In this document: in pieces, positions 23,806-33,053 of the stretch
How the letters are laid out: each line of letters begins with the position of its first letter
Numbering within the stretch: the first letter of the stretch is position 1
DNA from: an uncultured Cryomorphaceae bacterium
Lineage (GTDB): Bacteria; Bacteroidota; Bacteroidia; Flavobacteriales; Schleiferiaceae
Direction of reading: 5' to 3'
DNA length: 45,699 bases
Assembly (NCBI GenBank): GCA_913049845.1
Contig: CAJWZE010000008.1
Span: 1-45,699 of the forward strand
Notes under the pieces: generated by a model
Told to the model about the DNA's origin: nothing
What the model saw: only the letters and a program-made list of their open reading frames with translations
Database searches by the model: none
Made by a program: the position numbers and the translations under genes

Positions 23806-25617
23806 TTATGAAGGATTCTCTGCTAAAGAATTATCTCCCTTTCCTACGTTTTGAAGCTTAACCAATTCTGAATAGATGCCGCCTTTATCAATTAGCGCAT
23901 TATGAGTGCCTCGTTCAGCAACCTCACCCTGAATCAAAACTAGAATATGATCGGCGTTACGAATAGTCGATAGTCGGTGGGCAATCACCACAGAGGTACG
24001 GCCTTTCATCAAGCGGTCCAAAGCCTCCTGCACGAGCTGCTCGCTCTCGCTATCCAGGGCGCTCGTTGCTTCATCAAGGATCAGTAATTGAGGATCTTTC
24101 AGCAGTGCTCTGGCTATAGCAATGCGCTGGCGCTGACCACCGCTAAGCTGCACACCACGCTCCCCTACGGTAGTTTCGAGTCCTTCAGGGAATCCGATAA
24201 TAAACTCCCAAGCATTGGCCTGCTTCGCCGCTTCGATAATCTGTTCTTCGCTCGCCTCGGTATCTCCGTAGGCTATGTTCTCACGTATGCTTCCGCCAAA
24301 GAGCAATACATCCTGAGGAACAAAGGCCAACGCACCGCGCCATGCCTTTAAATCAATGTCTGACAGTGCTGTATTTCCCACAGTCACTTCACCGGTATCG
24401 ATGGTATAAAAACGCATCAATAGCGAGGCAATGGTACTCTTACCGGAACCGCTACGCCCAACAAGGGCAAGGGTTTTACCGGGCTGAAGATCAAAAGAAA
24501 CCGATTTCAGCACCGGAACATCATTACGTGAAGGGTACCGAAAGTGCACGTCTTTAAATGAAATCTCAGCTACCTCAGCATACCTACCTGGAGTAGCATC
24601 CGCGTCCATTTCAGGCTCCTCTTCCATCAATCCGAAGATGGTTTCCGTAGCACCGATGGCCTTTTGCAACTGCGCGTATACAGAGGCCAATCCACCTATG
24701 GACCCACCAATAAATAGAGCATACAAAATGAATTCATTGAGCTTTTCTGCCGCAAGCTGGCCTTCATGCACCATATCCGCCCCGAACCAAATGATCAAGG
24801 CAATGGCACCAAAGAGGCCAAAGGTTATAAAGCTGGCAAAGGCACCGCGGTAATAACCGCCCTTAACCGCTAAACTTACTACAGCGCTGATGCGCTTCGC
24901 ATAGCGACTGCGCTCCCAAGTCTCGTTGGCAAATGCCTTCACGGTCTCGATGCCTGCAAATGTTTCTTCAACAATAGTATTGGAAGCGGCCACCTCATCC
25001 TGCACCTTCTTGGCATATTTTCGAATGAATCGGCCAAAAATGATGGTCGCGATAATCAGCGGTGGGATTACCGCAACAATAAACAGGGTTAGCTTGATCG
25101 AGGTAAATGCGAGGATGGCAGTTCCCCCAACGACCATAGAAATACCGCGCAGAAATTCGGCCAAGGTGGTCGTTAAGGTCTCCCCAATCTGGGAAGTATC
25201 GGAGGCCACGCGCGAGTTCAACTCTCCCACCCGCTTGGCGGAAAAGAAACTCATCGGTAAATGAATCAATCGGTTGTAGAGGTCTTCGCGAATGGCTGCA
25301 AGCGCTCGTTCAGTAACCATCACAAAAATGACCACACGGAAAAAACTTGCCACACTCTGTGCCAGCAAGAGTCCCATCATCATTAGCATATTGTCACCGA
25401 GGTTTTCTGGTGTAGAAGACATCAATCCTCCCAAAAGTTTTGGGAACAACAAGGAGGTAATCATGGTTACAAGAAGGAACACGAATCCCAAAGCCCAAAG
25501 TCCCTTGTTTGGACCAACATAGGCGAAGATTTTAGTGAGCTGACGAAGGTCGCTCATATTAAGCGGTTGGCGCTTTTTATCTGCCTTTGGGTCCGATACC
25601 GTAGTTCTTTCACTCAT
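23806..25617 (-). CDS. ABC exporter half-transporter, MsbA/LmrA-like
   Basis: 603 residues with a type IV membrane domain (about 30-330, six hydrophobic helices; the coupling region includes [13 protein letters not shown]) fused to an ATPase domain: Walker [11 protein letters not shown]-loop [11 protein letters not shown], signature [19 protein letters not shown], Walker [13 protein letters not shown] and H-loop IAHRLSTI. Works as a homodimer or with a second half-transporter to export lipid or hydrophobic compounds across the inner membrane; substrate not deducible. Upstream of the FtsB-like gene by 40 bases on the same strand, and divergent from ubiE across 51 bases. Confidence 0.92.
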   Translation of the reverse strand: MSERTTVSDPKADKKRQPLNMSDLRQLTKIFAYVGPNKGLWALGFVFLLVTMITSLLFPKLLGGLMSSTPENLGDNMLMMMGLLLAQSVASFFRVVIFVMVTERALAAIREDLYNRLIHLPMSFFSAKRVGELNSRVASDTSQIGETLTTTLAEFLRGISMVVGGTAILAFTSIKLTLFIVAVIPPLIIATIIFGRFIRKYAKKVQDEVAASNTIVEETFAGIETVKAFANETWERSRYAKRISAVVSLAVKGGYYRGAFASFITFGLFGAIALIIWFGADMVHEGQLAAEKLNEFILYALFIGGSIGGLASVYAQLQKAIGATETIFGLMEEEPEMDADATPGRYAEVAEISFKDVHFRYPSRNDVPVLKSVSFDLQPGKTLALVGRSGSGKSTIASLLMRFYTIDTGEVTVGNTALSDIDLKAWRGALAFVPQDVLLFGGSIRENIAYGDTEASEEQIIEAAKQANAWEFIIGFPEGLETTVGERGVQLSGGQRQRIAIARALLKDPQLLILDEATSALDSESEQLVQEALDRLMKGRTSVVIAHRLSTIRNADHILVLIQGEVAERGTHNALIDKGGIYSELVKLQNVGKGDNSLAENPS

Positions 25618-25668
25618 ACCGACGAAGTTACGGCTTATGACCTACCTTTACCAACGAAAATTTACCAA

Positions 25669-26403
25669 ATGGCGGGAGCAGAAAACATCAAACCCTACCA
25701 CGACAGCGAAGCTGAAAAGAAAGAACAAGTAGCAGAAATGTTCAACAACATTTCAAAGCGTTACGATCTTTTGAATCACCTCTTATCCTTGAATATTGAT
25801 AAGGGCTGGCGCCGTAAGGTCGTTCGTATGATCAAGGCCGATTCTCCTTCGGTCGTTCTCGATGTTGCTACAGGTACCGCAGACCTCGCTATTGCTCTAG
25901 CTAAAGGCACTAGCGCGGACATTACTGGCGCTGATATCAGCGAAGGAATGCTTAGTGTAGGCCGCGAGAAAGTAGCGAAGAAAGGGCTCGCTAAAAAGAT
26001 TGTTCTTGAACTTGGCGATAGTGAAAACCTTCCCTACCCAGATAACACCTTTGATGCCATCACGGTGGCTTTCGGGGTACGTAACTTCCAAGACCTTCAC
26101 AACGGTTTAAAAGATATGGCCCGTGTATTGAAGCCTGGCGGTCAATTGGTAGTACTTGAATTTAGCCAACCGCAGTACTTCCCGTTCAAACAGATCTACT
26201 CGTTCTACTTTAGGGCCATTCTTCCTGCCGTAGGAAAATTAATCAGCAAAGACCCGAGAGCATATACCTACCTTCCTGAAAGTGTCGAAGCATTCCCTTA
26301 CGGCAAAGCGTTCGAAATAGAACTCGAAAAAGCTGGATTAAAACCGACGGAGACGCAACCGGTAACCTTTGGTATTGCATCTATATACCAAGCAAGAAAA
26401 TAA
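25669..26403 (+). CDS. ubiE: Demethylmenaquinone methyltransferase
   Basis: SAM-dependent C-methylation of demethylmenaquinone to menaquinone, the respiratory quinone of Bacteroidota. The 244 residues from the ATG at 25669 ([10 protein letters not shown]) include the UbiE signatures [31 protein letters not shown] (SAM motif I), [25 protein letters not shown] and [13 protein letters not shown]. An in-frame ATG at 25567 would overlap the divergent ABC exporter gene and adds residues unlike the family, so it is rejected. A near match to the -7 element (TACCTTTA, 25643-25650) lies 18 bases before the ATG. First gene of a plus-strand unit with porT. Confidence 0.95.
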   Translation: MAGAENIKPYHDSEAEKKEQVAEMFNNISKRYDLLNHLLSLNIDKGWRRKVVRMIKADSPSVVLDVATGTADLAIALAKGTSADITGADISEGMLSVGREKVAKKGLAKKIVLELGDSENLPYPDNTFDAITVAFGVRNFQDLHNGLKDMARVLKPGGQLVVLEFSQPQYFPFKQIYSFYFRAILPAVGKLISKDPRAYTYLPESVEAFPYGKAFEIELEKAGLKPTETQPVTFGIASIYQARK

Positions 26404-26425
26404 GCCAACAGGCGTTATTTAGCTG

Positions 26426-27118
26426 ATGAGAATTCGCATTGCCGTCCTTTTATTTGCTCTACCGCTTCTAGTGAGCGCGCAATTTTCACGTTTGCGTAAT
26501 CAGCCACTGTACGACGAAAATCCGCTGCACTTCGGATTTCACATGGGGTTGAATTATTACAACTTCAGCATGGACCTCAAGGACCTCAGCCAGAACCCCG
26601 ACATTTTTGGCGTTGAGAGCGAAGCCCTCCCCGGATACAACATTAATATTATCTCGAACTTGAGATTGAGCAAACACTTTGATTTACGTTTTACGCCTGG
26701 ATTTGCTGCAACTGTTCGTCGATTGCAGTTCGATCTAATCAACCCGTTTACCTACGAGCGTGTCATCGCCACGCGACAGATTGAGAGCTCCTACGTTCAA
26801 TTCCCGTTGCATATTAAGTTTAAATCCGTGCGCATCGACAACTACCGTCTGTTTCTAATGGGCGGAATTCGATATACCAATGACCTTGCCTCTAAGGCCA
26901 AGGTCGTGGACGATAACCTATTTAAACTCCAGCGCCACGGCGCAGATTACGAAATTGGCGTTGGTGCTGATTTCTACTTTGAATACTTCAAATTCTCTCC
27001 TCAAATCCGGGCCGCCTGGGGAATGACTAATTTGTTGGTTCAAGACGGCACTCTCCCTGTGGAGGCTTTTGATCGCATTCACAACCGTGCAATTCTCATT
27101 AATTTCTCCTTCGAATAG
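26426..27118 (+). CDS. porT: PorT-like outer-membrane beta-barrel protein (type IX secretion)
   Basis: 230 residues: signal peptide 1-18 (ending LLVSAQ), then a small beta-barrel with alternating aromatic strands (HFGFHMGLNYYNFSM, YVQFPLHIKFKS, LFLMGGIRYTNDLA, IGVGADFYFEYFKFSP) and a terminal aromatic residue (INFSFE). Position directly after ubiE is, from memory of flavobacterial genomes, the usual location of porT/sprT, a component needed for type IX protein secretion and gliding; sequence alone would only say outer-membrane barrel of the PorT family. Gap to ubiE is 22 bases. Its TAG stop shares one base with the GTG start of the next gene. Confidence 0.75.
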   Translation: MRIRIAVLLFALPLLVSAQFSRLRNQPLYDENPLHFGFHMGLNYYNFSMDLKDLSQNPDIFGVESEALPGYNINIISNLRLSKHFDLRFTPGFAATVRRLQFDLINPFTYERVIATRQIESSYVQFPLHIKFKSVRIDNYRLFLMGGIRYTNDLASKAKVVDDNLFKLQRHGADYEIGVGADFYFEYFKFSPQIRAAWGMTNLLVQDGTLPVEAFDRIHNRAILINFSFE

Positions 27119-27972
27119 TGAACAAAGGCGTCGGCTATATGCTCATCTCTGTCGGTTGTTTTGCGGCCGTCAACCTTATGGTAAAATTCTTACCGCACCT
27201 GCCTGCGACAGAATTGGTCCTGTTTCGCTCCTTGATCACATTCATAATCAGTTACCTGCTGCTTCGAGGCAGAAAGGTCAATCCATGGGGCAACAATAAA
27301 AAGTGGCTTTTAATTAGAGGAATTGCCGGTACCACAGCCCTTACGGTATTCTTTTATACCATCCAAAAGATGCCGCTCAGTGCTGCAGTAACCATTCAAT
27401 ACCTCAGTCCATTTTTCACTGCCTTCATCGCTGGAATACTTCTTGGCGAGCGAACGCGCTGGGTACAATGGCTCTTCTTTGTGATTTCCTTTGCAGGGAT
27501 TGTAGTCGTCAAGGGATCTAGCGCTCAAATCCAACCGGCACTGATGGCACTGGGTATTTTCTCCAGCATGTTCTCAGGACTGGCCTACAACAGCATCCGT
27601 AAACTTAAAGACGAGGAGCCGCTCGTGGTGGTTATGTACTTTCCGTTGGTCGCGCTGCCAATTATGATTACTTTCAGCTTTTTCAACTGGGTAACTCCAG
27701 TAGGCATGGATTGGCTCTTACTTTTAGGCATTGGCCTGATGACTCAATTCGCACAACTCTACATGACCAAGAGCTACCAACTTTCAGAAGTCAATACCGT
27801 TGCACCACTAAAATACATCGGAGTGATCTTTGCGCTTACCTGGGATGTGGTACTGTTCAACTTCATTCCGAATGCCCAGATGTACTTGGGAATAGCACTA
27901 GTTATCGGCGGAGTTCTACTCAACCTAAGGTTTAAGAGCCGATTGAAGACGCGAGAGCGTAAAGCAACGTAG
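27118..27972 (+). CDS. EamA/DMT-family transporter
   Basis: 284 residues with ten hydrophobic helices in two EamA repeats (VKFLPHLPATELVLFRSL in the first; PLKYIGVIFALTWDVVLFN in the second). Inner-membrane drug/metabolite transporter; substrate unknown. The start is GTG 27118-27120, overlapping the porT stop by one base, so it is probably translated by re-initiation. Its last 41 bases overlap the 3' end of the convergent RNA methyltransferase gene. The arrangement suggests it was fitted into the porT-trmH junction. Confidence 0.88.
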   Translation: MNKGVGYMLISVGCFAAVNLMVKFLPHLPATELVLFRSLITFIISYLLLRGRKVNPWGNNKKWLLIRGIAGTTALTVFFYTIQKMPLSAAVTIQYLSPFFTAFIAGILLGERTRWVQWLFFVISFAGIVVVKGSSAQIQPALMALGIFSSMFSGLAYNSIRKLKDEEPLVVVMYFPLVALPIMITFSFFNWVTPVGMDWLLLLGIGLMTQFAQLYMTKSYQLSEVNTVAPLKYIGVIFALTWDVVLFNFIPNAQMYLGIALVIGGVLLNLRFKSRLKTRERKAT

Positions 27973-28672
27973 CGCCACTAACCGCAACATTCAGACTTTC
28001 CATCCTGGCTGCGTCTCCAACCAAGGTAATGGCTCTTCCCTGCTTCTTCAAAAATGCTGACGGTCCTTGTCCCTCGTTACCCAGCACCAATATGGTTTTA
28101 TATGGCCAATTAAAACATCTGGAATCCTCACCGTGCATGTCTGCGATGACCCAGCTAAAGCCGTTCTCGCCGGCCCAAGCAACCCATTGCTCCTCTTCGA
28201 GCTGCACGATTTGACTATAGGCATGAGCACTCATCGAACTCTGCACGACCTTGGGCGAAAAAGGATCTACCGTTCCCACCGTTGTTGCAATACAATCTAC
28301 CCCGTACCATAAGGCTGTGCGCAACAGGGTACCCATATTTCCTGGGTCTTGCACGCGATCGAGGAGTAATATAAAACTAGCTTGCTTAAAATCTTCAACC
28401 GCAAAACTTGGCTGCTCAAGTAGCGCTAAAATGGGAGAAGGCGTCTCTAAAAACGTGATGCGTTTCATTTCCGCTTCAGAAATTTGCACGCATCGTACAT
28501 CACGGAAATCCCCATCCAATTCGTCTATATGGTAAACAATATCGGCCGATATGCCTGCGGAAACAAAATCTCGTACTAACTTCATTCCCTCAGCAACAAA
28601 GAGACCCGTTTTTTTACGGTTCTTGCGTTGAGCTAAACTGCGAATGAGCTTTTCTGAGTTTTGAGTAAGCAT
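27932..28672 (-). CDS. TrmH/SpoU-family RNA 2'-O-methyltransferase
   Basis: SPOUT (alpha/beta knot) methyltransferase acting on rRNA or tRNA ribose. 246 residues: N-terminal substrate-binding domain (FVAEGMKLVRDFV) and the three SpoU motifs LLDRVQDPGNMGTLLRTA (motif 1, with the catalytic Asn/Arg region), LVLGNEGQGPS (motif 2) and MESLNVAVSGATLLYAL (motif 3). The specific nucleotide is not determined. It converges on, and overlaps by 41 bases, the EamA transporter gene. Its ATG is two bases from the GTG given for the divergent tamL. Confidence 0.92.
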   Translation of the reverse strand: MLTQNSEKLIRSLAQRKNRKKTGLFVAEGMKLVRDFVSAGISADIVYHIDELDGDFRDVRCVQISEAEMKRITFLETPSPILALLEQPSFAVEDFKQASFILLLDRVQDPGNMGTLLRTALWYGVDCIATTVGTVDPFSPKVVQSSMSAHAYSQIVQLEEEQWVAWAGENGFSWVIADMHGEDSRCFNWPYKTILVLGNEGQGPSAFLKKQGRAITLVGDAARMESLNVAVSGATLLYALASSIGS

Positions 28673-28674
28673 TT

Positions 28675-30909
28675 GTGATCAATTTTCCTGCTAAAATACA
28701 TGCTAATTCCTTGCGCTGCCTGAAGGTGGCTTTGGCCTTATTAACGCTGGGAAGCTGTTCCGGCCTGCGGCCAGTCACAAAGGATACGCCCATTCTCGTA
28801 GCGAACGACATTCGCATCAATGGAAAACCGACCCAAAGCGACGAGGATTACGACATCATGCGTCAACGCCCTAACAAAGGCATTGGCAACATCAGGTTGT
28901 TTTTAAGCATGTACCAATTAGGCGATAAAATTGGCGACAATTCGGTGGGGAATTGGCTCAAGAATATTGGAGAAGAACCAATGGTTTACGACAGTATTGC
29001 ACGTCTAAATACTGCCTCCCAGCTCGGTTTGCATTACTTTAACCTCGGGTATTACGGGGCCAAGGTAACCACCTATGAAAGCATCAAAGGCAAACGGGCT
29101 AAAGCCCATTACGAGGTCCAAACCGGCCCCGCTTTCTTGGCGCATTCATATTTTATCACATCCACCAGCAGACGGATCGATAGTACCCTTCAGTTTTTTG
29201 AACCTACCTACTCTAGCGATAGCCCTATTGATGCAGAAAAGCTTGAAACGGAACGCTTGGCCATCAATAATTTTCTAAAAGACCAAGGGTACTACACCTC
29301 GAAACTGGGTTGGATTTATTTTGAAATAGATACGACTGCTGGCCCAAAGGTAAGTGCGGTAACCTGTGTTGTAGATCCGTATATCTACGGCGACAAATTA
29401 GTTCGTGAACGCATCGCTTCCATTGTCGTGAAACCGACCTACAGCTATCAGCAGCAACAGGCTATTACCGACAGCACGAGAACTACCCACGGAATAGATG
29501 TGCTCCAGACAACGCTGAAATTCCGTCCTGAGTTTCTAGACCGCCAAATCTTCCTAGAGTCTGGCCAATTCTACATTAACTCCGACATCCGAAGCACCTA
29601 TAAAAACCTCAGCTCGCTCGGGTTATTTCAAAATGTACAAATGGACATCACTCCCACTGATAGTGGACTGCGTGCAGCAATAAATCTTGTCCCGCTTCCA
29701 AAGCGTGCAGTGACAGCGGCAATAGAAGGACTAGGAAACAATGGTTCCCTCGGACTTGGCGGTAACCTCAGTTGGGACAACAGGAATGTCTTTAAAGGCG
29801 GCGAGCTGCTGCGCCTCTCTCTTGGTGGCTCTCTTACAGACCAACGCAACAGTTCCAACAGCAGCTGGCTAATTGATGCGCGGGAATTAAACCTTGGCCT
29901 ATCCTTGGACATTCCCAGCCTGCTTTTGCCGTCGAGTTGGCTCCCTTCCCAAAGCCGAAAGTGGTCACCAAAGACCACATTGAGCGCACGAACGTCGTAC
30001 CAGTTTAGAGCCAATGAATTCAATCGACTCAATATCACTGCAGGGATAGAGTATTCATGGCGTGTGAGTAAAGCCTTCCACCGAGTAACCCCATACAAAC
30101 TCTCTCTGGTCCAGATTGACATCAACACCACAAATACTCCTTTCCTATTCTTAGGGTTTCAAGACCTTGTATTTTCTGGAATCAGCTATTCCTTTAACGA
30201 CTCTTGGCAACAGGGTAAAGACCGGTACTTCATCGCCTTTGAAGCCGAAACAGGCGGAAACCTTTTCTTAAACCTAGGAATCAATAAAATAGCCGGTATT
30301 CCTGTTACCCGCTATATGAAGGGCTCCGTAGATTTTCGTTACTACCACCCATTGGTTCGAGAACGCGAATGGGCCTTTAGAGGATTCTTCGGACTAAGCG
30401 AAGCATGGGGTACTTCAGGAAATTTTGTGCCTTTCGAAAAATCCTTCTTTATGGGAGGCTCAAACGACCTTCGCGGGTGGACAGCCTACCACTTTGGCCC
30501 AGGTGCTACTTCAGAGGCCACGTTACAAAGTCAAGGCTTCTTCTCTGCTGCACCCATCAAATTATTGAGTAGCGCAGAATATAGATTTACCATACAAGAG
30601 GCCTTAAAAGGAGCCGTTTTTTTAGATGCCGGTAACATCTGGATCTACAACAAAACCTACACAGGTAACCTCAATCAAGTGCAATTAGACGCTATTGATG
30701 CAGGTGTATTTCGTCCTGCATCCTTCCTTTCGCAGATTGGGATGAATACAGGGTTCGGATTGCGCTATGATTTAGAGTTTCTTATAATACGCGCAGACCT
30801 CGGGCTTAAACTGCATCATCCGGGGGCTGTAGACCGATCGAATTGGGTAATTACCAACCCTGAATTGCGCGATTTCAACGTCTGTTTAGGCATCGGATAT
30901 CCTTTCTAG
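28675..30909 (+). CDS. tamL: TamL-type BamA/TamA-family outer-membrane lipoprotein
   Basis: 744 residues: a lipoprotein signal with lipobox L-G-S-C (Cys28 counted from the GTG at 28675), POTRA-like repeats over about 40-330, and a C-terminal 16-strand Omp85 barrel containing GGSNDLRGW, the equivalent of the lid-lock V-R-G-F motif in BamA/TamA. The lipid anchor distinguishes the Bacteroidota TamL from TamA. The role is outer-membrane assembly or lipid traffic with TamB, which is not in the window. The start is uncertain: GTG 28675 leaves two bases to the divergent gene, while TTG 28711 (MRCLKVALALLTLGSC) gives a neater lipoprotein signal. Confidence 0.88.
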   Translation: MINFPAKIHANSLRCLKVALALLTLGSCSGLRPVTKDTPILVANDIRINGKPTQSDEDYDIMRQRPNKGIGNIRLFLSMYQLGDKIGDNSVGNWLKNIGEEPMVYDSIARLNTASQLGLHYFNLGYYGAKVTTYESIKGKRAKAHYEVQTGPAFLAHSYFITSTSRRIDSTLQFFEPTYSSDSPIDAEKLETERLAINNFLKDQGYYTSKLGWIYFEIDTTAGPKVSAVTCVVDPYIYGDKLVRERIASIVVKPTYSYQQQQAITDSTRTTHGIDVLQTTLKFRPEFLDRQIFLESGQFYINSDIRSTYKNLSSLGLFQNVQMDITPTDSGLRAAINLVPLPKRAVTAAIEGLGNNGSLGLGGNLSWDNRNVFKGGELLRLSLGGSLTDQRNSSNSSWLIDARELNLGLSLDIPSLLLPSSWLPSQSRKWSPKTTLSARTSYQFRANEFNRLNITAGIEYSWRVSKAFHRVTPYKLSLVQIDINTTNTPFLFLGFQDLVFSGISYSFNDSWQQGKDRYFIAFEAETGGNLFLNLGINKIAGIPVTRYMKGSVDFRYYHPLVREREWAFRGFFGLSEAWGTSGNFVPFEKSFFMGGSNDLRGWTAYHFGPGATSEATLQSQGFFSAAPIKLLSSAEYRFTIQEALKGAVFLDAGNIWIYNKTYTGNLNQVQLDAIDAGVFRPASFLSQIGMNTGFGLRYDLEFLIIRADLGLKLHHPGAVDRSNWVITNPELRDFNVCLGIGYPF

Positions 30910-30970
30910 AGGTTTGTTGTGAGGGATTGAAAAACACATTATTTTAGCCGCTCACAAACACCTTAAAATT

Positions 30971-32041
30971 ATGATGTCCATTGACACAATCAAAGAGTTG
31001 CTAGGAGAACAAGCGAATGTGTTGTTAAACCACACGTCAACTGCTATAACTAAGGATTCATTAGCTATCCTTCCTTCAAGTAACTTTGTCACGGAATCTT
31101 TCACAGAATCTAACCGCAGTATACAGGTAATGAACTCACTACAGCGTTTGTACGGCACAGGTCGTTTGGCAAACACAGGATACTTGAGCATCCTACCTAT
31201 TGACCAAGGTATCGAGCACAGTGCCGGTGCATCTTTCGCACCAAACCCAATGTTCTTCGATCCTGAAAATATCGTGAAGATGGCGGTTGATGCAGGATGT
31301 AGTGCGGTTGCTTCAACTTATGGTGTTTTAGCAACAGTAGCTCGCAAGTGGGCACACAAAATCCCATTTGTAGTGAAAATCAACCACAACGAGTTCCTTT
31401 CTTCTCCAAATTCATTTTACCAGAGCCCTTACGGTACTGTAGAAGAAGCTTGGAATATGGGTGCGTGTGCAGTAGGAGCTACAATTTACTTCGGTCACGA
31501 GCAAAGCCGTGAAATGATCGAGCAAGTAGCAATAGCATTCGAAAGAGCACACGAGCTAGGTATGGCGACTATCCTATGGTGTTATACACGTAACAACGAC
31601 TTCAAAGTAGACGGTGTAGATTACCACACTTCTGCAGACTTGTCGTCTCAAGCGATCCACTTAGGTGTAACTATCCAAGCAGATATCATAAAGCAGAAAT
31701 TACCAACTAACAACGGTGGATATAATGCAACTGGTCACGGAAAGACGCACCCGAAGGTGTACTCTGAATTGACCACAGATAACCCAATTGATTTAACACG
31801 TTACCAAGTACTCAACAGCTACAACGGTCGTATCGGTGTAATTAACTCTGGTGGTGCTTCTACTGGGAATGATACTGAGGATCTGAAAGAAGCTTTAGCT
31901 ACTGCAGTAATTAACAAGCGTGCCGGTGGTCAAGGTTTGATCCTTGGACGTAAAGCATTCCAAAAGCCTTACGGAGACGGTATCGCGCTACTCCACGCAG
32001 TTCAAGACGTTTACTTAAACGACGATATCACAATCGCTTAA
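30971..32041 (+). CDS. fbaB: Class I fructose-bisphosphate aldolase
   Basis: Schiff-base aldolase cleaving fructose-1,6-bisphosphate to DHAP and GAP (also used in gluconeogenesis). Almost collinear with E. coli FbaB/Dhn[89 protein letters not shown] and [18 protein letters not shown], ending YLNDDITIA. 356 residues; ATG 30971 or the adjacent ATG 30974. A TTG (30917-30919) and TATTTTAG (30940-30947) 20 bases apart are a one-mismatch promoter. A strong terminator follows. The gene looks transcribed alone between tamL and accD. Confidence 0.95.
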   Translation: MMSIDTIKELLGEQANVLLNHTSTAITKDSLAILPSSNFVTESFTESNRSIQVMNSLQRLYGTGRLANTGYLSILPIDQGIEHSAGASFAPNPMFFDPENIVKMAVDAGCSAVASTYGVLATVARKWAHKIPFVVKINHNEFLSSPNSFYQSPYGTVEEAWNMGACAVGATIYFGHEQSREMIEQVAIAFERAHELGMATILWCYTRNNDFKVDGVDYHTSADLSSQAIHLGVTIQADIIKQKLPTNNGGYNATGHGKTHPKVYSELTTDNPIDLTRYQVLNSYNGRIGVINSGGASTGNDTEDLKEALATAVINKRAGGQGLILGRKAFQKPYGDGIALLHAVQDVYLNDDITIA

Positions 32042-32068
32042 TACATAGCTTAATCGCAGTTTTATAAG

Positions 32069-32101
32069 AGGGCACCCATCTCATTGATGAGTGCCCTTTT
32101 T
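32069..32101 (+). terminator. Rho-independent terminator of fbaB
   Basis: AGGGCACCCATC (32069-32080) pairs with GATGAGTGCCCT, one C/A mismatch, with a TCATT loop, then TTTTT to 32101. It lies 28 bases after the fbaB stop. Confidence 0.85.
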
Positions 32102-32139
32102 CACTACATTAGCATCCTGAATCGTAATAAATATCCCCT

Positions 32140-32985
32140 ATGGGTTGGTTTAAAAGAACGACTGCTGGTATTACCACAGAGACAAAAGACAAAAAAGAAA
32201 CACCCGATGGCCTTTGGCACAAGTGCCCAAAATGTAAAGTTATAGTAAGTGTGGACGATCATGCTGCTGATCTTTGGACGTGCAGCAATTGTGGTCACCA
32301 CGATAGAGTAAACGCCAAGGAATATTTCTCCATCCTTTTTGATAACGGTGAATTCACCGAGCTTGATGCTGATATGGTGTCTAAGGACCCTCTTAAATTC
32401 AAGGATACAAAGCCTTACAAAGACCGCTTGAAAGGAGGAAAGAAGAAAAGTGGCTTAAAAGACGCCCTGACCTCTGGTTATGGGATGATGAACGGCCGAA
32501 AAATCGTTGTTGCTTGCATGAACTTTAACTTCATCGGTGGTTCTATGGGTTCAGTAGTGGGTGAAAAAATTGCGCGCGCTATGGACCATAGCCTTGAAAC
32601 CAGTGCGCCGTTCCTTATGATTTCTAAATCTGGTGGAGCGCGTATGATGGAGGCAGCCTTCTCATTGATGCAGATGGCAAAAACCTCGGCGAAAATCGCC
32701 CTGATGGATGAAAAGAAGATTCCGTATATCTCTTTCCTCACTGACCCAACGACTGGTGGTGTTACTGCATCTTACGCAATGCTAGGTGATATCAACATTG
32801 CAGAGCCGAATGCACTGATTGCATTCGCAGGGCCACGTGTGGTTAAAGAAACCATCGGTAAAGACCTACCTGAGGGATTCCAGCGTTCAGAGTTCTTACT
32901 CGAGCACGGCTTCCTAGATTTTATCGTGGAGCGCAAGCATCTGAAAGAGAAACTCAGCCAGTACCTCGATATGGTAATGGACTAA
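32140..32985 (+). CDS. accD: Acetyl-CoA carboxylase carboxyltransferase subunit beta
   Basis: Transfers the carboxyl group from biotin carboxyl carrier protein to acetyl-CoA, the first committed step of fatty-acid synthesis, in complex with AccA. 281 residues: an N-terminal zinc ribbon C-x2-C-x15-C-x2-C (CPKCKV ... TCSNCG) followed by the crotonase-like domain with [60 protein letters not shown] and [13 protein letters not shown]. All ribbon cysteines are intact. accA is not in the window. Lies 98 bases after fbaB with its terminator between, so probably its own promoter, though no exact TAnnTTTG is seen. Confidence 0.96.
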   Translation: MGWFKRTTAGITTETKDKKETPDGLWHKCPKCKVIVSVDDHAADLWTCSNCGHHDRVNAKEYFSILFDNGEFTELDADMVSKDPLKFKDTKPYKDRLKGGKKKSGLKDALTSGYGMMNGRKIVVACMNFNFIGGSMGSVVGEKIARAMDHSLETSAPFLMISKSGGARMMEAAFSLMQMAKTSAKIALMDEKKIPYISFLTDPTTGGVTASYAMLGDINIAEPNALIAFAGPRVVKETIGKDLPEGFQRSEFLLEHGFLDFIVERKHLKEKLSQYLDMVMD

Positions 32986-33053
32986 GTCTGCCTAAAATTT
33001 TTGAACTATAAAAAAGCTGCCTTTGGAGTGTCTCTCCATTTCGTATTGGCTAC

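Noticed and set aside
29628-30131. 167-codon minus-strand frame inside tamL
   Set aside because: Antisense to a well-supported Omp85 barrel; Arg/Ser/Pro-rich composition typical of a shadow frame.
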